Assembly: GCF_000334915.1 (NCBI RefSeq)
Contig: NZ_AMSF01000024.1
Span: forward strand, 36,632 to 100,631
From: Dyella ginsengisoli LA-4
Lineage (GTDB): Bacteria; Pseudomonadota; Gammaproteobacteria; Xanthomonadales; Rhodanobacteraceae
Length of the DNA: 64,000 nucleotides
Reading direction: 5' to 3'
Positions 33,861 to 42,522 of this stretch are shown here, piece by piece (position 1 is the first letter of the stretch; each line of letters opens with the position of its first letter). A program made the translations under genes and the position numbers. Below the pieces are notes generated by a model, which had not been told where the DNA came from, made no database searches, and worked only from the letters and a program-made list of their open reading frames with translations.

Positions 33861-34142
33861 ATGCGCGCGATCTGGCAGGACACGGTGCTCGCCGAGAGCG
33901 ACGACACCATCGTGGTCGAGGGCAACCACTATTTCCCGGCAACGGCGTTGCGGCGCGAGTATTTCCGCGACAGCGACCGGCACTCGGTGTGCCCGTGGAA
34001 GGGCACCGCCAGCTATTACGACGTGGCAGTGGGCGACCACCTGAATCCGGCGGCGGCCTGGTACTACCCGGAGCCGAAGGACGCCGCCCGCGCCGTCGCC
34101 GGGCGCGTCGCCTTCTGGAAGGGCGTGCAGGTCGTCGACTGA
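33861..34142 (+). CDS. DUF427 protein
   Basis: 93-residue DUF427 protein with the conserved pattern VVEGNHYFPATALRREYF (about residues 13-30), CPWKGTASYYDV (about 44-55), PAAAWYYPEPK (about 63-73) and VAFWKGVQV at the end. The compact beta fold has no confirmed enzymatic role. It starts one base after the def stop, so the pair is cotranscribed. Confidence 0.9.
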   Translation: MRAIWQDTVLAESDDTIVVEGNHYFPATALRREYFRDSDRHSVCPWKGTASYYDVAVGDHLNPAAAWYYPEPKDAARAVAGRVAFWKGVQVVD

Positions 34143-34218
34143 GCCGTCGCATCCGGGCACGGTGCGCCGTCGTATCGAGGCACGGGTATGCTGCCCGCTT
34201 CGTCCGCCGGGGATCTCC

Positions 34219-34971
34219 ATGCACTCTCCTGACCGAACCGCGCCCCTGCGCGGCTTCCGCTACTACGACCTGCTGGTCGGCGGCATGGTCGCCGTACTGC
34301 TGTGTTCCAACCTGATCGGCCCGGCCAAGGTCTGTACGCTCACTTTGCCGGTGGTCGGCGCGCTGACCTTCGGTGCAGGCAACCTGTTTTTCCCGATCGG
34401 CTACATCTTCGGCGACGTGCTGACCGAGGTGTACGGCTACGCGCGCGCGCGGCGGGCGATCTGGGCCGGCTTCGGCGCGATGCTGTTCGCCACCTTCATG
34501 ACCCAGGTGATCCTGCGCATGCCGGCCAGCCCGGCCGAGCCGTTCAACGCGCAGCTGCAGCCGGCGCTGGAGGTGGTGTTCGGCGGGACCTGGCGGATCG
34601 CGGCCGCCTCGTTGCTGGCCTACTGGATCGGCGATTTCGCCAACTCCTTCGTGATGGCCAAGATGAAGCTGGTCACGCGCGGACGCTGGCTGTGGACGCG
34701 CACCATCGGCTCGACCCTGGTCGGGCAGGGGGTGGACAGCCTCACGTTCTATCCGATCGCCTTCATCGGCATCTGGGAAGGCCAGACCATCGCCAAGGTG
34801 ATCGTCTTCAACTGGCTGATGAAGGTCACGGTCGAAGTGGTGTTCACCCCGCTGACCTACGCCGTGGTGGGGTTCCTCAAGCGCCATGAAGGCGTGGACA
34901 CTTTCGATGAAGACACGCACTTCAACCCCTTCAGCCTGAAGGACGAGGGCGAGCTGCGGCGTTACGGATGA
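34219..34971 (+). CDS. Queuosine precursor transporter (YhhQ/VUT family)
   Basis: 250-residue inner-membrane protein with about six transmembrane helices. The VUT_1/YhhQ family imports queuosine precursors such as preQ0 and preQ1 (established for E. coli YhhQ). Conserved segments are YYDLLVGGMVAVLLCSNLI (about 15-33), GAGNLFFPIGYIFGDVLTEVYGYARARRAIWAGF (about 53-86) and GSTLVGQGVDSLTFYPIAFIG (about 170-190). The start at 34219 fits the family. The stop overlaps the next gene (ATGA). It fits functionally with queE/queC, 7 kb upstream. Confidence 0.88.
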   Translation: MHSPDRTAPLRGFRYYDLLVGGMVAVLLCSNLIGPAKVCTLTLPVVGALTFGAGNLFFPIGYIFGDVLTEVYGYARARRAIWAGFGAMLFATFMTQVILRMPASPAEPFNAQLQPALEVVFGGTWRIAAASLLAYWIGDFANSFVMAKMKLVTRGRWLWTRTIGSTLVGQGVDSLTFYPIAFIGIWEGQTIAKVIVFNWLMKVTVEVVFTPLTYAVVGFLKRHEGVDTFDEDTHFNPFSLKDEGELRRYG

Positions 34972-36074
34972 GTGCGGCCGCGACGCGTCATCACGGCATC
35001 GATCGCCTTCGTGGCCTGGCGATCGTGCTGGTGGTGCTGCATCACATCGGGCTGCGCATCCCGTTGCGCGAGACCGTGCTGGCCGACTGGCTGCCCCGGC
35101 GTGTGCTCGATGCGCTCAACTACAACGGCTACGAAGCGGTATTCGTGTTCTTCGTGGTCAGCGGCTTCCTGATCGCCGGCAACGCGCTGGACCGCTGGGG
35201 CGACCTGGCGCGGATCGATCTGCGCGCGTTCTATGCGCGCCGCGCCTCGCGGATCCTCCCGCTGCTGTTCCTGCTGGTCGCGGTGCTGGCCCTGCTGCAC
35301 GGATTGGGTGTTCCGGACTACGTGATCCATCGTCCGGGACAGTCCCTGGCCGGCGCGGTGGCTTCGGCACTGGGGCTGTACCTGAATTGGTACGAGGGGC
35401 ACACCGGCTACCTCCCGGGCAACTGGGATGTGCTGTGGTCGTTGTCGATCGAGGAGGTGTTCTACCTCGGCTTCCCACTGGTCTGCCTGCTGACGCGCCG
35501 GCCGCGCGCGCTGGTTCCGTTGTTGCTGCTGCTCGCGGCATCGCTGCCATGGTCGCTGGCGGCGATCGATGGCAATGAGATCTGGAAGGAGAAGGCCTAC
35601 CTGCCCGGCATGGCCGCGATCGCGATGGGCGTGCTCGGGGCGTTGTGGGTTCACGGTCGGCCGCCGCGGGCCTGGGTGGCGCGGCTCATGCGCTGGTCGG
35701 GAGCGGGGGTGCTCGCCCTCATCATGCTGGCGATGCCGTGGCTGTGGCGATGGCTGCACGACGGCGTGATGCTCTTGCTGGTTGCCGCGACGGGGGCGCT
35801 GCTGGTGGGAATGCGTGCCTCGCCGCATCCGTCGCACCCGGTCAGGGGCTGGCGCTGGCTGGAGCGCTGGGGCCGGCTGAGCTACGAGATCTATCTTTCG
35901 CACATGTTCGTGGTGTTCGCGACGGTGCGCCTGTGGCGGTTCGCCGGAGCGGATCCGCGCAGCGGGGTGATCTGGTATCTGCCGGCTTTGGCGGGCAGTC
36001 TGGCGCTCGGCTGGGGTGTGGCCAGGTTCTTTACCCAGCCGTGCGAACGCTGGTGGCGCAGGCGCCAGCTTTAG
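34968..36074 (+). CDS. Acyltransferase family 3 membrane protein (OafA/YrhL type)
   Basis: 368-residue multi-pass acyltransferase of the OafA/NolL/YrhL type, which transfers acetyl or other acyl groups to surface sugars. The N-terminal motif HHGIDRLRGLAIVLVVLHHIG (about residues 7-27) includes the conserved His and Arg. About ten hydrophobic helices follow, with SLSIEEVFYLGFPL near 160 and YEIYLSHMFVVF near 305 (catalytic region). The target glycan is unknown. It is translationally coupled to the YhhQ-type gene. Confidence 0.88.
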   Translation: MSAAATRHHGIDRLRGLAIVLVVLHHIGLRIPLRETVLADWLPRRVLDALNYNGYEAVFVFFVVSGFLIAGNALDRWGDLARIDLRAFYARRASRILPLLFLLVAVLALLHGLGVPDYVIHRPGQSLAGAVASALGLYLNWYEGHTGYLPGNWDVLWSLSIEEVFYLGFPLVCLLTRRPRALVPLLLLLAASLPWSLAAIDGNEIWKEKAYLPGMAAIAMGVLGALWVHGRPPRAWVARLMRWSGAGVLALIMLAMPWLWRWLHDGVMLLLVAATGALLVGMRASPHPSHPVRGWRWLERWGRLSYEIYLSHMFVVFATVRLWRFAGADPRSGVIWYLPALAGSLALGWGVARFFTQPCERWWRRRQL

Positions 36075-36289
36075 CGACGCCAGGAAAACGCTCAAGTTTC
36101 CCCGTGGGCGGTCGATATGCCCGGCATGAAGACGTGCAGGACCCGTCCGGATGCGCTTTCGTACGGGGCTATCCGTCATTTCCCGGTGCCGGATACCCGC
36201 TCCGGTGGTATGGCCCGTTCCCTGCATACCGGGTGCAACGCCAACGGTCGCGACGCGATCTTGACGCCCGCGGAGAGAACGTTGCGACC

Positions 36290-36667
36290 ATGAATCATTT
36301 CGGCAAGCCACCATCGGGTCCTTCGGCCAACACGGTCGACTGGAGCGATCCCAAGCTCCAGTCGTTGCTGAGCAAGACCGAAGGATGGAGCCTGGACAAC
36401 CGCGGCGTGTCCGACCCGATTCCCTGCGAGCTCCACGTGGGCTGGGGGGCGGGTACCGGGCGGCCGGGCAGTCTGGTTCATGAGCAGCCGGGCGTACTTG
36501 TCGTGGTGAGTCAGGCGATCATTCCCAAAGGCGAGCAGGTGCGGGTGGACCGGTTCCAGCACGGGGGGCTGCGGTCGACCTGGGGCGCGGTGGTCGACAG
36601 CCGCGAGGGCCGTCGCGAAGAGGATCGTTCCCGGGGGCTCCAGGTCTACTGGGTGCACACCCGCTGA
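36290..36667 (+). CDS. Small hypothetical protein
   Basis: 125-residue protein that I do not recognise. The ATG at 36290 is preceded by CGGAGAG, ten bases upstream. The sequence is soluble and predicted beta-rich in its second half (VLVVVSQAIIPKGEQVRVDRF, STWGAVVDS, LQVYWVHTR). One Cys, no signal peptide, no membrane segment. The frame is open far upstream in another gene's shadow, so the true start rests on the ribosome-binding site. Codon use looks like the neighbours. It could be a small PilZ-like or adaptor fold, but that is only an impression. Confidence 0.55.
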   Translation: MNHFGKPPSGPSANTVDWSDPKLQSLLSKTEGWSLDNRGVSDPIPCELHVGWGAGTGRPGSLVHEQPGVLVVVSQAIIPKGEQVRVDRFQHGGLRSTWGAVVDSREGRREEDRSRGLQVYWVHTR

Positions 36668-37183
36668 AGCACGCCCCTGACCGTGACCGCCGCGGCAGCG
36701 TGTCCCTGCTGCCTGTGGCCTGTGGCCGGGTCAGGAACGGGCATGGCTCGATAGGCGCTTCACACTGGCCCCATGCGTGCGCCGATGGCACGGCCTTTTC
36801 GATCAGGCCGGCAACGGGAATTTGATCTGCATCGCACTTTCGCTACGTAATAAATTGCGTTTGATGCGAAATAAACGCGCTCTTTTATCAGGGTCGCAAA
36901 ATATTGCGGTCGCACGATTTTGCAAGCCTCTGCGGCGGAACGCTTTTTATCCCGCCGAGGCTGTGGGTGGTCATGTAGATCACTGATATAAGGGAAAAAG
37001 TTCCCGTTGTGCGGGGGGTGTCATTCGATTAGTTTCCGCAGGCCTGGTTTTCCTGGGGAGGAAAACCAGGCCTGCGTCGCGAGGTTTTTTTGTCGCGCCG
37101 GAGTTTGTTTGCGTACCCGTGATGCGCTGCGTGCGCCAACACGTCTCAGTTCGCTTTCAACTCAATCAATGCGGGGAGAATTT
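36668..37183 (+). other. 516-base intergenic region with AT-rich patch and palindromes
   Basis: No credible gene. CCTGACC (36674-36680) can pair with GGTCAGG (36728-36734). Bases 36841-36900 are only about 42% GC (25 of 60) in a high-GC chromosome. That patch ends near a small inverted repeat CGCAA-AATA-TTGCG (36895-36908) that could be an operator. A GATATA box (36985-36990) and GGGAA/TTCCC (36992-37005) follow, then a perfect 18-bp palindrome. The whole probably holds the promoter and long leader of the secreted-protein gene. Confidence 0.6.
37037..37076 (+). promoter_or_regulatory. Perfect 18-bp palindrome in the leader of the secreted-protein gene
   Basis: CGCAGGCCTGGTTTTCCT (37037-37054) is exactly the reverse complement of 37059-37076, separated by GGGG. 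The RNA hairpin would be very stable. Eight bases later comes TTTTTTT (37085-37091), so it may act as an attenuator or terminator; it could also be a protein-binding site. It lies 108 bases before the start codon at 37184. Confidence 0.75.
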
Positions 37184-38308
37184 ATGTCCAGACTCAACAG
37201 TCGGTGGTTCGCTGTCGCGGCCGCCTCGGCGCTTCTTGGCCTCTCGGCCGGCGCGATCGCCGGCCCATCCCAGGACGACGGGATGAACCCCTATTCGCCA
37301 GCCTACGGTCACTCGTACCGCCATGGCGTGGTGGCCACCCGGGAAGCACACAGCCAGATGCGCGCCTGGGCGGCGCTGCATGCAGCCCGAACCGCGCGTA
37401 CCAAGTCATCGGGCAAGGCGCTGAGCTACGGCGGAGGCGTCGACGGCATTGGCGTCACCAGCGGCACTCCGAAGGTCTACCTGGTCGTTTACGGCAGCCA
37501 GTGGGGCACCGCCGGGACCGATGCCAACGGCAACATGACCCTGTCGGGCGACTCCGTCGGCGCGGTGCCGTACCTCGAGAGCCTGTTCAAGGGACTGGGC
37601 ACCGGCGGCGAATCGTGGTCGGGCACGATGACGCAGTACTGCGACGGTTCGCTGGTCTCCACGGGGGCGACCTCCTGTCCGTCGGGCGCTCCGCACATCG
37701 GCTATCCGACCGGCGGCGCCTTTGCCGGCATCTGGTACGACAACTCGGTGGCTTCGCCGTCGAGCGCCACCGGTGCCCAGTTGGCGCAGGAGGCGATCAA
37801 GGCAGCGCAGCATTTCGGCAACACCACGGCGGCGTCGAACCGTTACGTGCAGTACGTCATCCTGTCGCCGACCGGTACCCATCCGGATGGCTTCAACACC
37901 TCCAACGGCCAGTTCTGTGCGTGGCACGACTGGAATGGCGACTGGAGCGTGAGCTCGCCGGTGGGCGACGTGGCGTTCACCAACATGCCGTACGTGTACG
38001 ACATGGGCACCAGCTGTGGCCAGAACTTCGTCAACAGCGGCGCCAGCGGCAAGCTGGACGGCTTCTCGATCGTGGAAGGCCACGAGTACGCCGAGACGGT
38101 GACCGACCAGAACCCGGCCGGTGGCTGGACCAATCGGAACCGCCGCAGCAGCAGCTACGGACAGGAGAACGGTGACGAGTGCGCCTGGATCTCGTCCGGC
38201 CAGGGCAAGTCGGCCGATGTGGTGATGGCCAATGGCACCTATGCCATGCAGAGCACCTGGTCGAACGACACCAACGAGTGCGACATCGCGCATCCGGTCG
38301 TGCAGTAA
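37184..38308 (+). CDS. Secreted protein with HEYAE motif (possible metallopeptidase-like)
   Basis: 374-residue exported protein; signal peptide about residues 1-27 (AGAIAGPSQ). ATG at 37184 follows a good ribosome-binding site (GGGGAGA). No catalytic family can be named with certainty. Residues 298-310 read VEGHEYAETVTDQ, an HExxE motif that resembles metal-binding HE motifs, followed by GDECAW (330-335). FCAWHDW is at 244-250. Six Cys (153, 165, 245, 278, 333, 366) are consistent with disulphides. The layout, beginning with PKVYLVVYGSQWG about residue 96, recalls exordium/phosphate-induced-type and related secreted proteins, but that likeness is from memory. It is monocistronic between a long leader and a strong terminator. 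Confidence 0.75.
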   Translation: MSRLNSRWFAVAAASALLGLSAGAIAGPSQDDGMNPYSPAYGHSYRHGVVATREAHSQMRAWAALHAARTARTKSSGKALSYGGGVDGIGVTSGTPKVYLVVYGSQWGTAGTDANGNMTLSGDSVGAVPYLESLFKGLGTGGESWSGTMTQYCDGSLVSTGATSCPSGAPHIGYPTGGAFAGIWYDNSVASPSSATGAQLAQEAIKAAQHFGNTTAASNRYVQYVILSPTGTHPDGFNTSNGQFCAWHDWNGDWSVSSPVGDVAFTNMPYVYDMGTSCGQNFVNSGASGKLDGFSIVEGHEYAETVTDQNPAGGWTNRNRRSSSYGQENGDECAWISSGQGKSADVVMANGTYAMQSTWSNDTNECDIAHPVVQ

Positions 38309-38331
38309 GACCTCCGGTACAGCTGCAAACA

Positions 38332-38361
38332 AAAGGGCCGCGGCGCAAGCCGCGGCCCTTT
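38332..38361. terminator. Terminator after the secreted-protein gene, possibly shared with pyrF
   Basis: AAAGGGCCGCGGC (38332-38344) pairs with GCCGCGGCCCTTT (38349-38361) around a GCAA tetraloop, then TCCCTTTT. It lies 23 bases after the stop at 38308 and 64 bases past the pyrF stop on the other strand, so it can serve both convergent transcripts. Confidence 0.9.
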
Positions 38362-38424
38362 CCCTTTTGGCTGCCTGGCGGGATCGCCGCGATGGCGGAA
38401 GCGGTCGACGCCGTGTCCGGGCGA

Positions 38425-39240
38425 TCAGTGGCGCAGCGCGTTGATGGTCTCGCGAAGCTCCTGCGCCGCCGCGCGCGCCGCCGAGGCAAAATCCTCACCG
38501 CTGCCGGCATACAGGATGCCGCGCGAGGAGTTGATCATCAGGCCGGTGCGATCGGCGGTAAGGCCGTGTTTCAGCACGGCAGCCACGTCGCCGCCCTGGG
38601 CTCCGATGCCCGGCACCAGCAGCGGCATGTCGCCGACGCGGGCGCGAACCTGGCCCAGTTCCTCCGGCCAGGTGGCGCCGCAGACCAGGGCGCAGTTGCC
38701 GTGGCCGTTCCAGTCGCGGGCGACGGTCTCGGCCACGCGCAGGTAGAGCGGCTGGCCGCCGCAGTCCAGTGCCTGGAAATCCGCGCCGCCCGGGTTGGAG
38801 GTGCGGCAAAGCAGGATCACGCCCTTGTCGGCGCGCTCCAGGAACGGCGCGATCGAGTCGCGCCCCATGTACGGATTGAGCGTCACTGCGTCGGCGCCGA
38901 AGCGCTCGAACGCCTCGGTGACGTAATGCTGCGCGGTGGAGCCGATGTCGCCGCGCTTGGCGTCGAGGATCACCGGCACGCCGGGGTGCTTCGCATGGAT
39001 GTGCGCGATCAGCCGCTCCAGCGTGTCCTCGGCGCGCAGCGCAGCGAAGTGGGCGATCTGCGGCTTGAAGGCGCAGGCGAGGTCGGCGGTGGCGTCGACG
39101 ATCGCGGTGCAGAACTCGAACACCGCGTCGGGCCGGTCCTGCAGGTGCGCCGGCAGCTTGCCGAGCTCGGGATCGAGGCCGACGCAGACCAGCGAGTCGT
39201 GGCGCTGCCAGGCGTCGGCGAGGGTCTGCATGAAGCTCAT
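38425..39240 (-). CDS. pyrF: Orotidine 5'-phosphate decarboxylase (PyrF, type 2)
   Basis: 271-residue decarboxylase making UMP, the last step of de novo pyrimidine synthesis. [15 protein letters not shown] (about residues 90-104) holds the catalytic Asp-Lys-Asp set of the type 2 family. [15 protein letters not shown] near 120 and [15 protein letters not shown] near 200 complete the phosphate site. This long type is also common in mycobacteria and Myxococcus. ATG at 39240 follows AGGAACC. It is third in ettA-cupin-pyrF, 28 bases after the cupin gene. Confidence 0.92.
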   Translation of the reverse strand: MSFMQTLADAWQRHDSLVCVGLDPELGKLPAHLQDRPDAVFEFCTAIVDATADLACAFKPQIAHFAALRAEDTLERLIAHIHAKHPGVPVILDAKRGDIGSTAQHYVTEAFERFGADAVTLNPYMGRDSIAPFLERADKGVILLCRTSNPGGADFQALDCGGQPLYLRVAETVARDWNGHGNCALVCGATWPEELGQVRARVGDMPLLVPGIGAQGGDVAAVLKHGLTADRTGLMINSSRGILYAGSGEDFASAARAAAQELRETINALRH

Positions 39241-39268
39241 GATGGTTCCTCGGGCAGGGGGCGCGCCG

Positions 39269-39745
39269 TCAGTACGGCGTGCCGTCCTTGTGCAGGTAGG
39301 TCCAGCGCCCGTCGAGGGTGGTGCCCTTGAGATCGACGTCTGGGTAATCGACGGTCTCACCGGCGCAGCGCGCGCCGATCTCCAGGTAGAGCACTTCGGC
39401 GTCGCTGCGGTTCACCAGCGCGTGGCCGTCGCCGGTGCCGGCCTTGAAGCCGGCGCACATGCCCGGGCGCAGCGGTGTCTCGCCGGCATCGGTGAGCAGG
39501 GTCGGCGTGCCCTCGAGGATGTAGACGAACTCGTCCTCGAGCCGGTGCGCGTGGCGCAGCGCCGAGCGCGCACCGGGACCGAGACGGGCCAGATTGACGC
39601 CGAAACCGGTCAGGCCGAACACGTCGCCCAGCCGGCGGCGCGAGCGGTCACCCATCTGCGCGCCGAACGGCGCCGGATAGCCGGAGCCGGTGCGCTCGGG
39701 CGCGTCACCGGCATCGATCGCGACGGGGGTCTTGGCGTCGCTCAT
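39269..39745 (-). CDS. Cupin-domain protein
   Basis: 158-residue single-domain cupin. A central barrel contains [35 protein letters not shown] (about residues 52-86), where the two His and the Glu form the usual metal site G-x5-HxH-x3,4-E, and [21 protein letters not shown] (about 94-114) holds motif 2. The exact substrate is unknown; similar proteins in this arrangement are called cupin or transcriptional-regulator-like. It starts five bases after the ettA stop codon. Confidence 0.85.
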   Translation of the reverse strand: MSDAKTPVAIDAGDAPERTGSGYPAPFGAQMGDRSRRRLGDVFGLTGFGVNLARLGPGARSALRHAHRLEDEFVYILEGTPTLLTDAGETPLRPGMCAGFKAGTGDGHALVNRSDAEVLYLEIGARCAGETVDYPDVDLKGTTLDGRWTYLHKDGTPY

Positions 39746-39750
39746 CGCGG

Positions 39751-41409
39751 TCAGGCCAGCTTCTTGTACTTCACGCGCTTGGGGCCGGCATCGTCGCCCA
39801 GGCGGCGCTTCTTGTCGGCCTCGTACTCGTTGTAGTTGCCGGGGAAGAACTCCACGTGCGAGTCGCCCTCGAAGGCGATGATGTGGGTGGCGATGCGATC
39901 CAGGAACCAGCGGTCATGCGAGATGACCACTGCGCAGCCGGGGAACTCCAGCAGTGCGTCTTCCAGCGCACGCAGGGTTTCCACGTCGAGGTCGTTGGAC
40001 GGCTCGTCGAGCAGCAGCACGTTGCCGCCCTGCAGCAGGGTCTTGGCCATGTGCAGGCGGCCGCGCTCACCACCGGACAGGTTGCCGACGATCTTCTGCT
40101 GGTCGGTGCCCTTGAAGTTGAAGCGGCCGATGTAGGCGCGCGACTGGATCTCGAAGTTGCCGATGGTGAGGATGTCCGAACCGCCGGAGACTTCCTGCCA
40201 CACGTTGTTCTTCGGGTCGAGCGCATCGCGCGACTGGTCGACGTAGGCCAGCTTCACCGTGTGGCCGAGCTTCACCTCGCCGGAGTCCGGCTGCTCCTTG
40301 CCCATGATCATCTTCATCAGCGTGGACTTGCCCGCGCCGTTCGGACCGATCACGCCGACGATGGCGCCGGCCGGGATGCGGAAGGAGAGATCCTCGATCA
40401 GCACGCGGTCGCCGAACGACTTGGTGACGTTCTTGAACTCGATCACCTCGTTGCCCAGGCGCTCGCCCGGCGGAATGAAGATCTCGTTGGTCTCGTTGCG
40501 GCGCTGGTACTCGACCGAGTTCAGCTCCTCGAAGCGGTTCAGGCGCGCCTTGCCCTTGGACTGGCGGCCCTTGGCGGCCGAACGCACCCACTCCAGCTCC
40601 TTGGCGATCGCCTTCTGGCGCGACTTCTCCTGCTGGGCTTCCTGCTTCAGGCGCGCGTCCTTCTGCTCCAGCCACTCGGTGTAGTTGCCCTTCCACGGGA
40701 TGCCGCGGCCGCGGTCCAGCTCGAGGATCCACTCGGCGGCGTTGTCGAGGAAGTAGCGGTCATGGGTCACCGCCACCACGGTGCCGGGGTAGTCGTGCAG
40801 GAAGGTTTCCAGCCAGTCCACCGACTCGGCGTCCAGGTGGTTGGTCGGCTCGTCCAGCAGCAGCATGTCCGGCTTGGACAGCAGCAGGCGGCACAGCGCC
40901 ACGCGGCGCTTCTCGCCGCCGGACAGCGGACCGATCTTGGCTTCCCACGGCGGCAGGCGCAGCGCATCGGCGGCCACTTCGAGCTGGCGCTCGAGCGCGT
41001 GGGCGTCGTTGGCGGCCAGGAGGTTCTCCAGCTTTTCCTGTTCCTTGGCCAGCGCGTCGAAGTCGGCGCCTTCCTCGGCGTAGGCGGCGTACACTTCTTC
41101 CAGCCGCTTCTGCGCGTCGAGCACCTCGGACACGCCTTCCTCGACCGCCTCGCGGACGGTCTTGTCCGGATCGAGCTCCGGCTCCTGTGCCAGGTAGCCG
41201 ACCTTGATGCCCGGCTGCGGACGGGCTTCGCCCTGGAAGTCCTTGTCCACGCCGGCCATGATCCGGAGCACCGTCGACTTGCCCGCGCCGTTCAGGCCCA
41301 GCAGGCCGATCTTGGCGCCGGGGAAGAAGCTGAGCGAGATGTCCTTGATGATCTGGCGCTTCGGGGGAACGATCTTGCTCACCCCGTTCATGGTGTAGAT
41401 GTACTGCAT
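39751..41409 (-). CDS. ettA: Energy-dependent translational throttle protein EttA (ABC-F)
   Basis: 552-residue ABC-F ATPase without membrane domains that binds the ribosomal E site and gates elongation by ATP/ADP ratio. Two ATPase cassettes are intact: Walker A GLNGAGKST (about residue 39) and GPNGAGKST (about 356), and signatures LSGGEKRR and LSGGERGR. LLLDEPTNHLDAESV and LLLDEPSNDLDVETL are the Walker B regions. The arm and linker (about 95-130 and 240-320) are present. The ATG at 41409 (MQYIYTMNGVSKIVPP) fits the family; the frame is open upstream to 41619. Confidence 0.96.
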   Translation of the reverse strand: MQYIYTMNGVSKIVPPKRQIIKDISLSFFPGAKIGLLGLNGAGKSTVLRIMAGVDKDFQGEARPQPGIKVGYLAQEPELDPDKTVREAVEEGVSEVLDAQKRLEEVYAAYAEEGADFDALAKEQEKLENLLAANDAHALERQLEVAADALRLPPWEAKIGPLSGGEKRRVALCRLLLSKPDMLLLDEPTNHLDAESVDWLETFLHDYPGTVVAVTHDRYFLDNAAEWILELDRGRGIPWKGNYTEWLEQKDARLKQEAQQEKSRQKAIAKELEWVRSAAKGRQSKGKARLNRFEELNSVEYQRRNETNEIFIPPGERLGNEVIEFKNVTKSFGDRVLIEDLSFRIPAGAIVGVIGPNGAGKSTLMKMIMGKEQPDSGEVKLGHTVKLAYVDQSRDALDPKNNVWQEVSGGSDILTIGNFEIQSRAYIGRFNFKGTDQQKIVGNLSGGERGRLHMAKTLLQGGNVLLLDEPSNDLDVETLRALEDALLEFPGCAVVISHDRWFLDRIATHIIAFEGDSHVEFFPGNYNEYEADKKRRLGDDAGPKRVKYKKLA

Positions 41410-41582
41410 GCTGGCTCCCGAAAGGCGGTCCGCAAGCCGCGTTCGCGCGCGGCCCGGCAAGTGAGGAACAAAGGGGAAAAGGCCTCCGATTATCGCCGAT
41501 CGGCCTTTGCACTGCCATGGCAAGGCCCACGAAGCCGCCCCGCGGCCCGTCACGCTGCGGGTTTTCCGCAGGGTGGACGACG

Positions 41583-42455
41583 ATGGTCCCGAAGATGGAG
41601 GCGCCCGCGCGCCGGGCAAGGTCGCTGCGCGGCTGGCGGTGGCTCGACGTACAGCTGGCGCGGCGGGCGGCCCGTTCGGGCCGGGTGGCCGTGTTCGCCC
41701 ACGAATTCCTGTGCTTCGGGCTGAAACAGGCCTCGGCCTGCCTGTTCGGCGGGCTGATGGTGGGCCTGCTGGTGGCCAGCTGGCGCTGGTATCCGGATCA
41801 TGCGGCGCTGTCGCGCTACGACTTCCTGACCCTGTCGGCCGTGGCGATCCAGCTCGGCCTGCTGGCCAGCGGGCTGGAGAGCCGGGAGGAGGCCCGGGTG
41901 ATCGTGCTGTTCCACGCGGTCGGCACGGCGATGGAGCTGTTCAAGACCGCGGTGGGCTCGTGGAGCTACCCGGGGCCGTCGCTGCTGCATATCGGCGGCG
42001 TGCCGCTTTTCACCGGCTTCATGTACGCCTCGGTAGGCAGCTACATCGCCCGGGCCTGGCGGCTGTTCGACTTCCGCTTTACCCGGCACCCGCCGTTCGG
42101 CGCCACCGTGGCGCTGGCGGTGGCGATCTACGTGAACTTTTTCAGTCACCACTTCCTGCCCGACCTCCGCTGGCTGCTGTTTGCCGCGCTGGCGGGGCTG
42201 TTCGGGCCGACCTGGGTGCATTTCCGCATCCGCCGCCGGCACCGGCGGATGCCGCTGCTGCTGGGCTTCGTGCTGGTGGCGCTGTTCATCTGGCTGGCCG
42301 AGAACGTGGGTACCTACACCCACGCCTGGCTGTATCCGGCGCAGCGGGCCGGCTGGCATCCGGTGCCGCTGGCCAAGCTGGGGTCCTGGCTGCTGCTGAT
42401 GGTGATCAGCTACGTGATGGTCTCCGCGGTCCACCGCCGCGGGGCGGGCCGGTAG
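41583..42455 (+). CDS. DUF817 membrane protein
   Basis: About 290-residue inner-membrane protein of the DUF817 family with eight or so hydrophobic segments, for example [17 protein letters not shown] and [25 protein letters not shown]. The family hallmark [45 protein letters not shown] is present. No function has been assigned. Several Met codons between 41517 and 41595 could start translation; I use 41583 without a strong ribosome-binding site. It diverges from ettA. Confidence 0.8.
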   Translation: MVPKMEAPARRARSLRGWRWLDVQLARRAARSGRVAVFAHEFLCFGLKQASACLFGGLMVGLLVASWRWYPDHAALSRYDFLTLSAVAIQLGLLASGLESREEARVIVLFHAVGTAMELFKTAVGSWSYPGPSLLHIGGVPLFTGFMYASVGSYIARAWRLFDFRFTRHPPFGATVALAVAIYVNFFSHHFLPDLRWLLFAALAGLFGPTWVHFRIRRRHRRMPLLLGFVLVALFIWLAENVGTYTHAWLYPAQRAGWHPVPLAKLGSWLLLMVISYVMVSAVHRRGAGR

Positions 42456-42522
42456 CTGCAAACCGGTGCCGGCGCTACACTTTCGGGTCTTGTCCACCCC
42501 TCCAACCCGCCGAGGCCCCCGC

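Noticed and set aside
42456..42522. Glycine riboswitch upstream of glyA
   Set aside because: Only 67 bases are available and none of the conserved aptamer segments can be seen.
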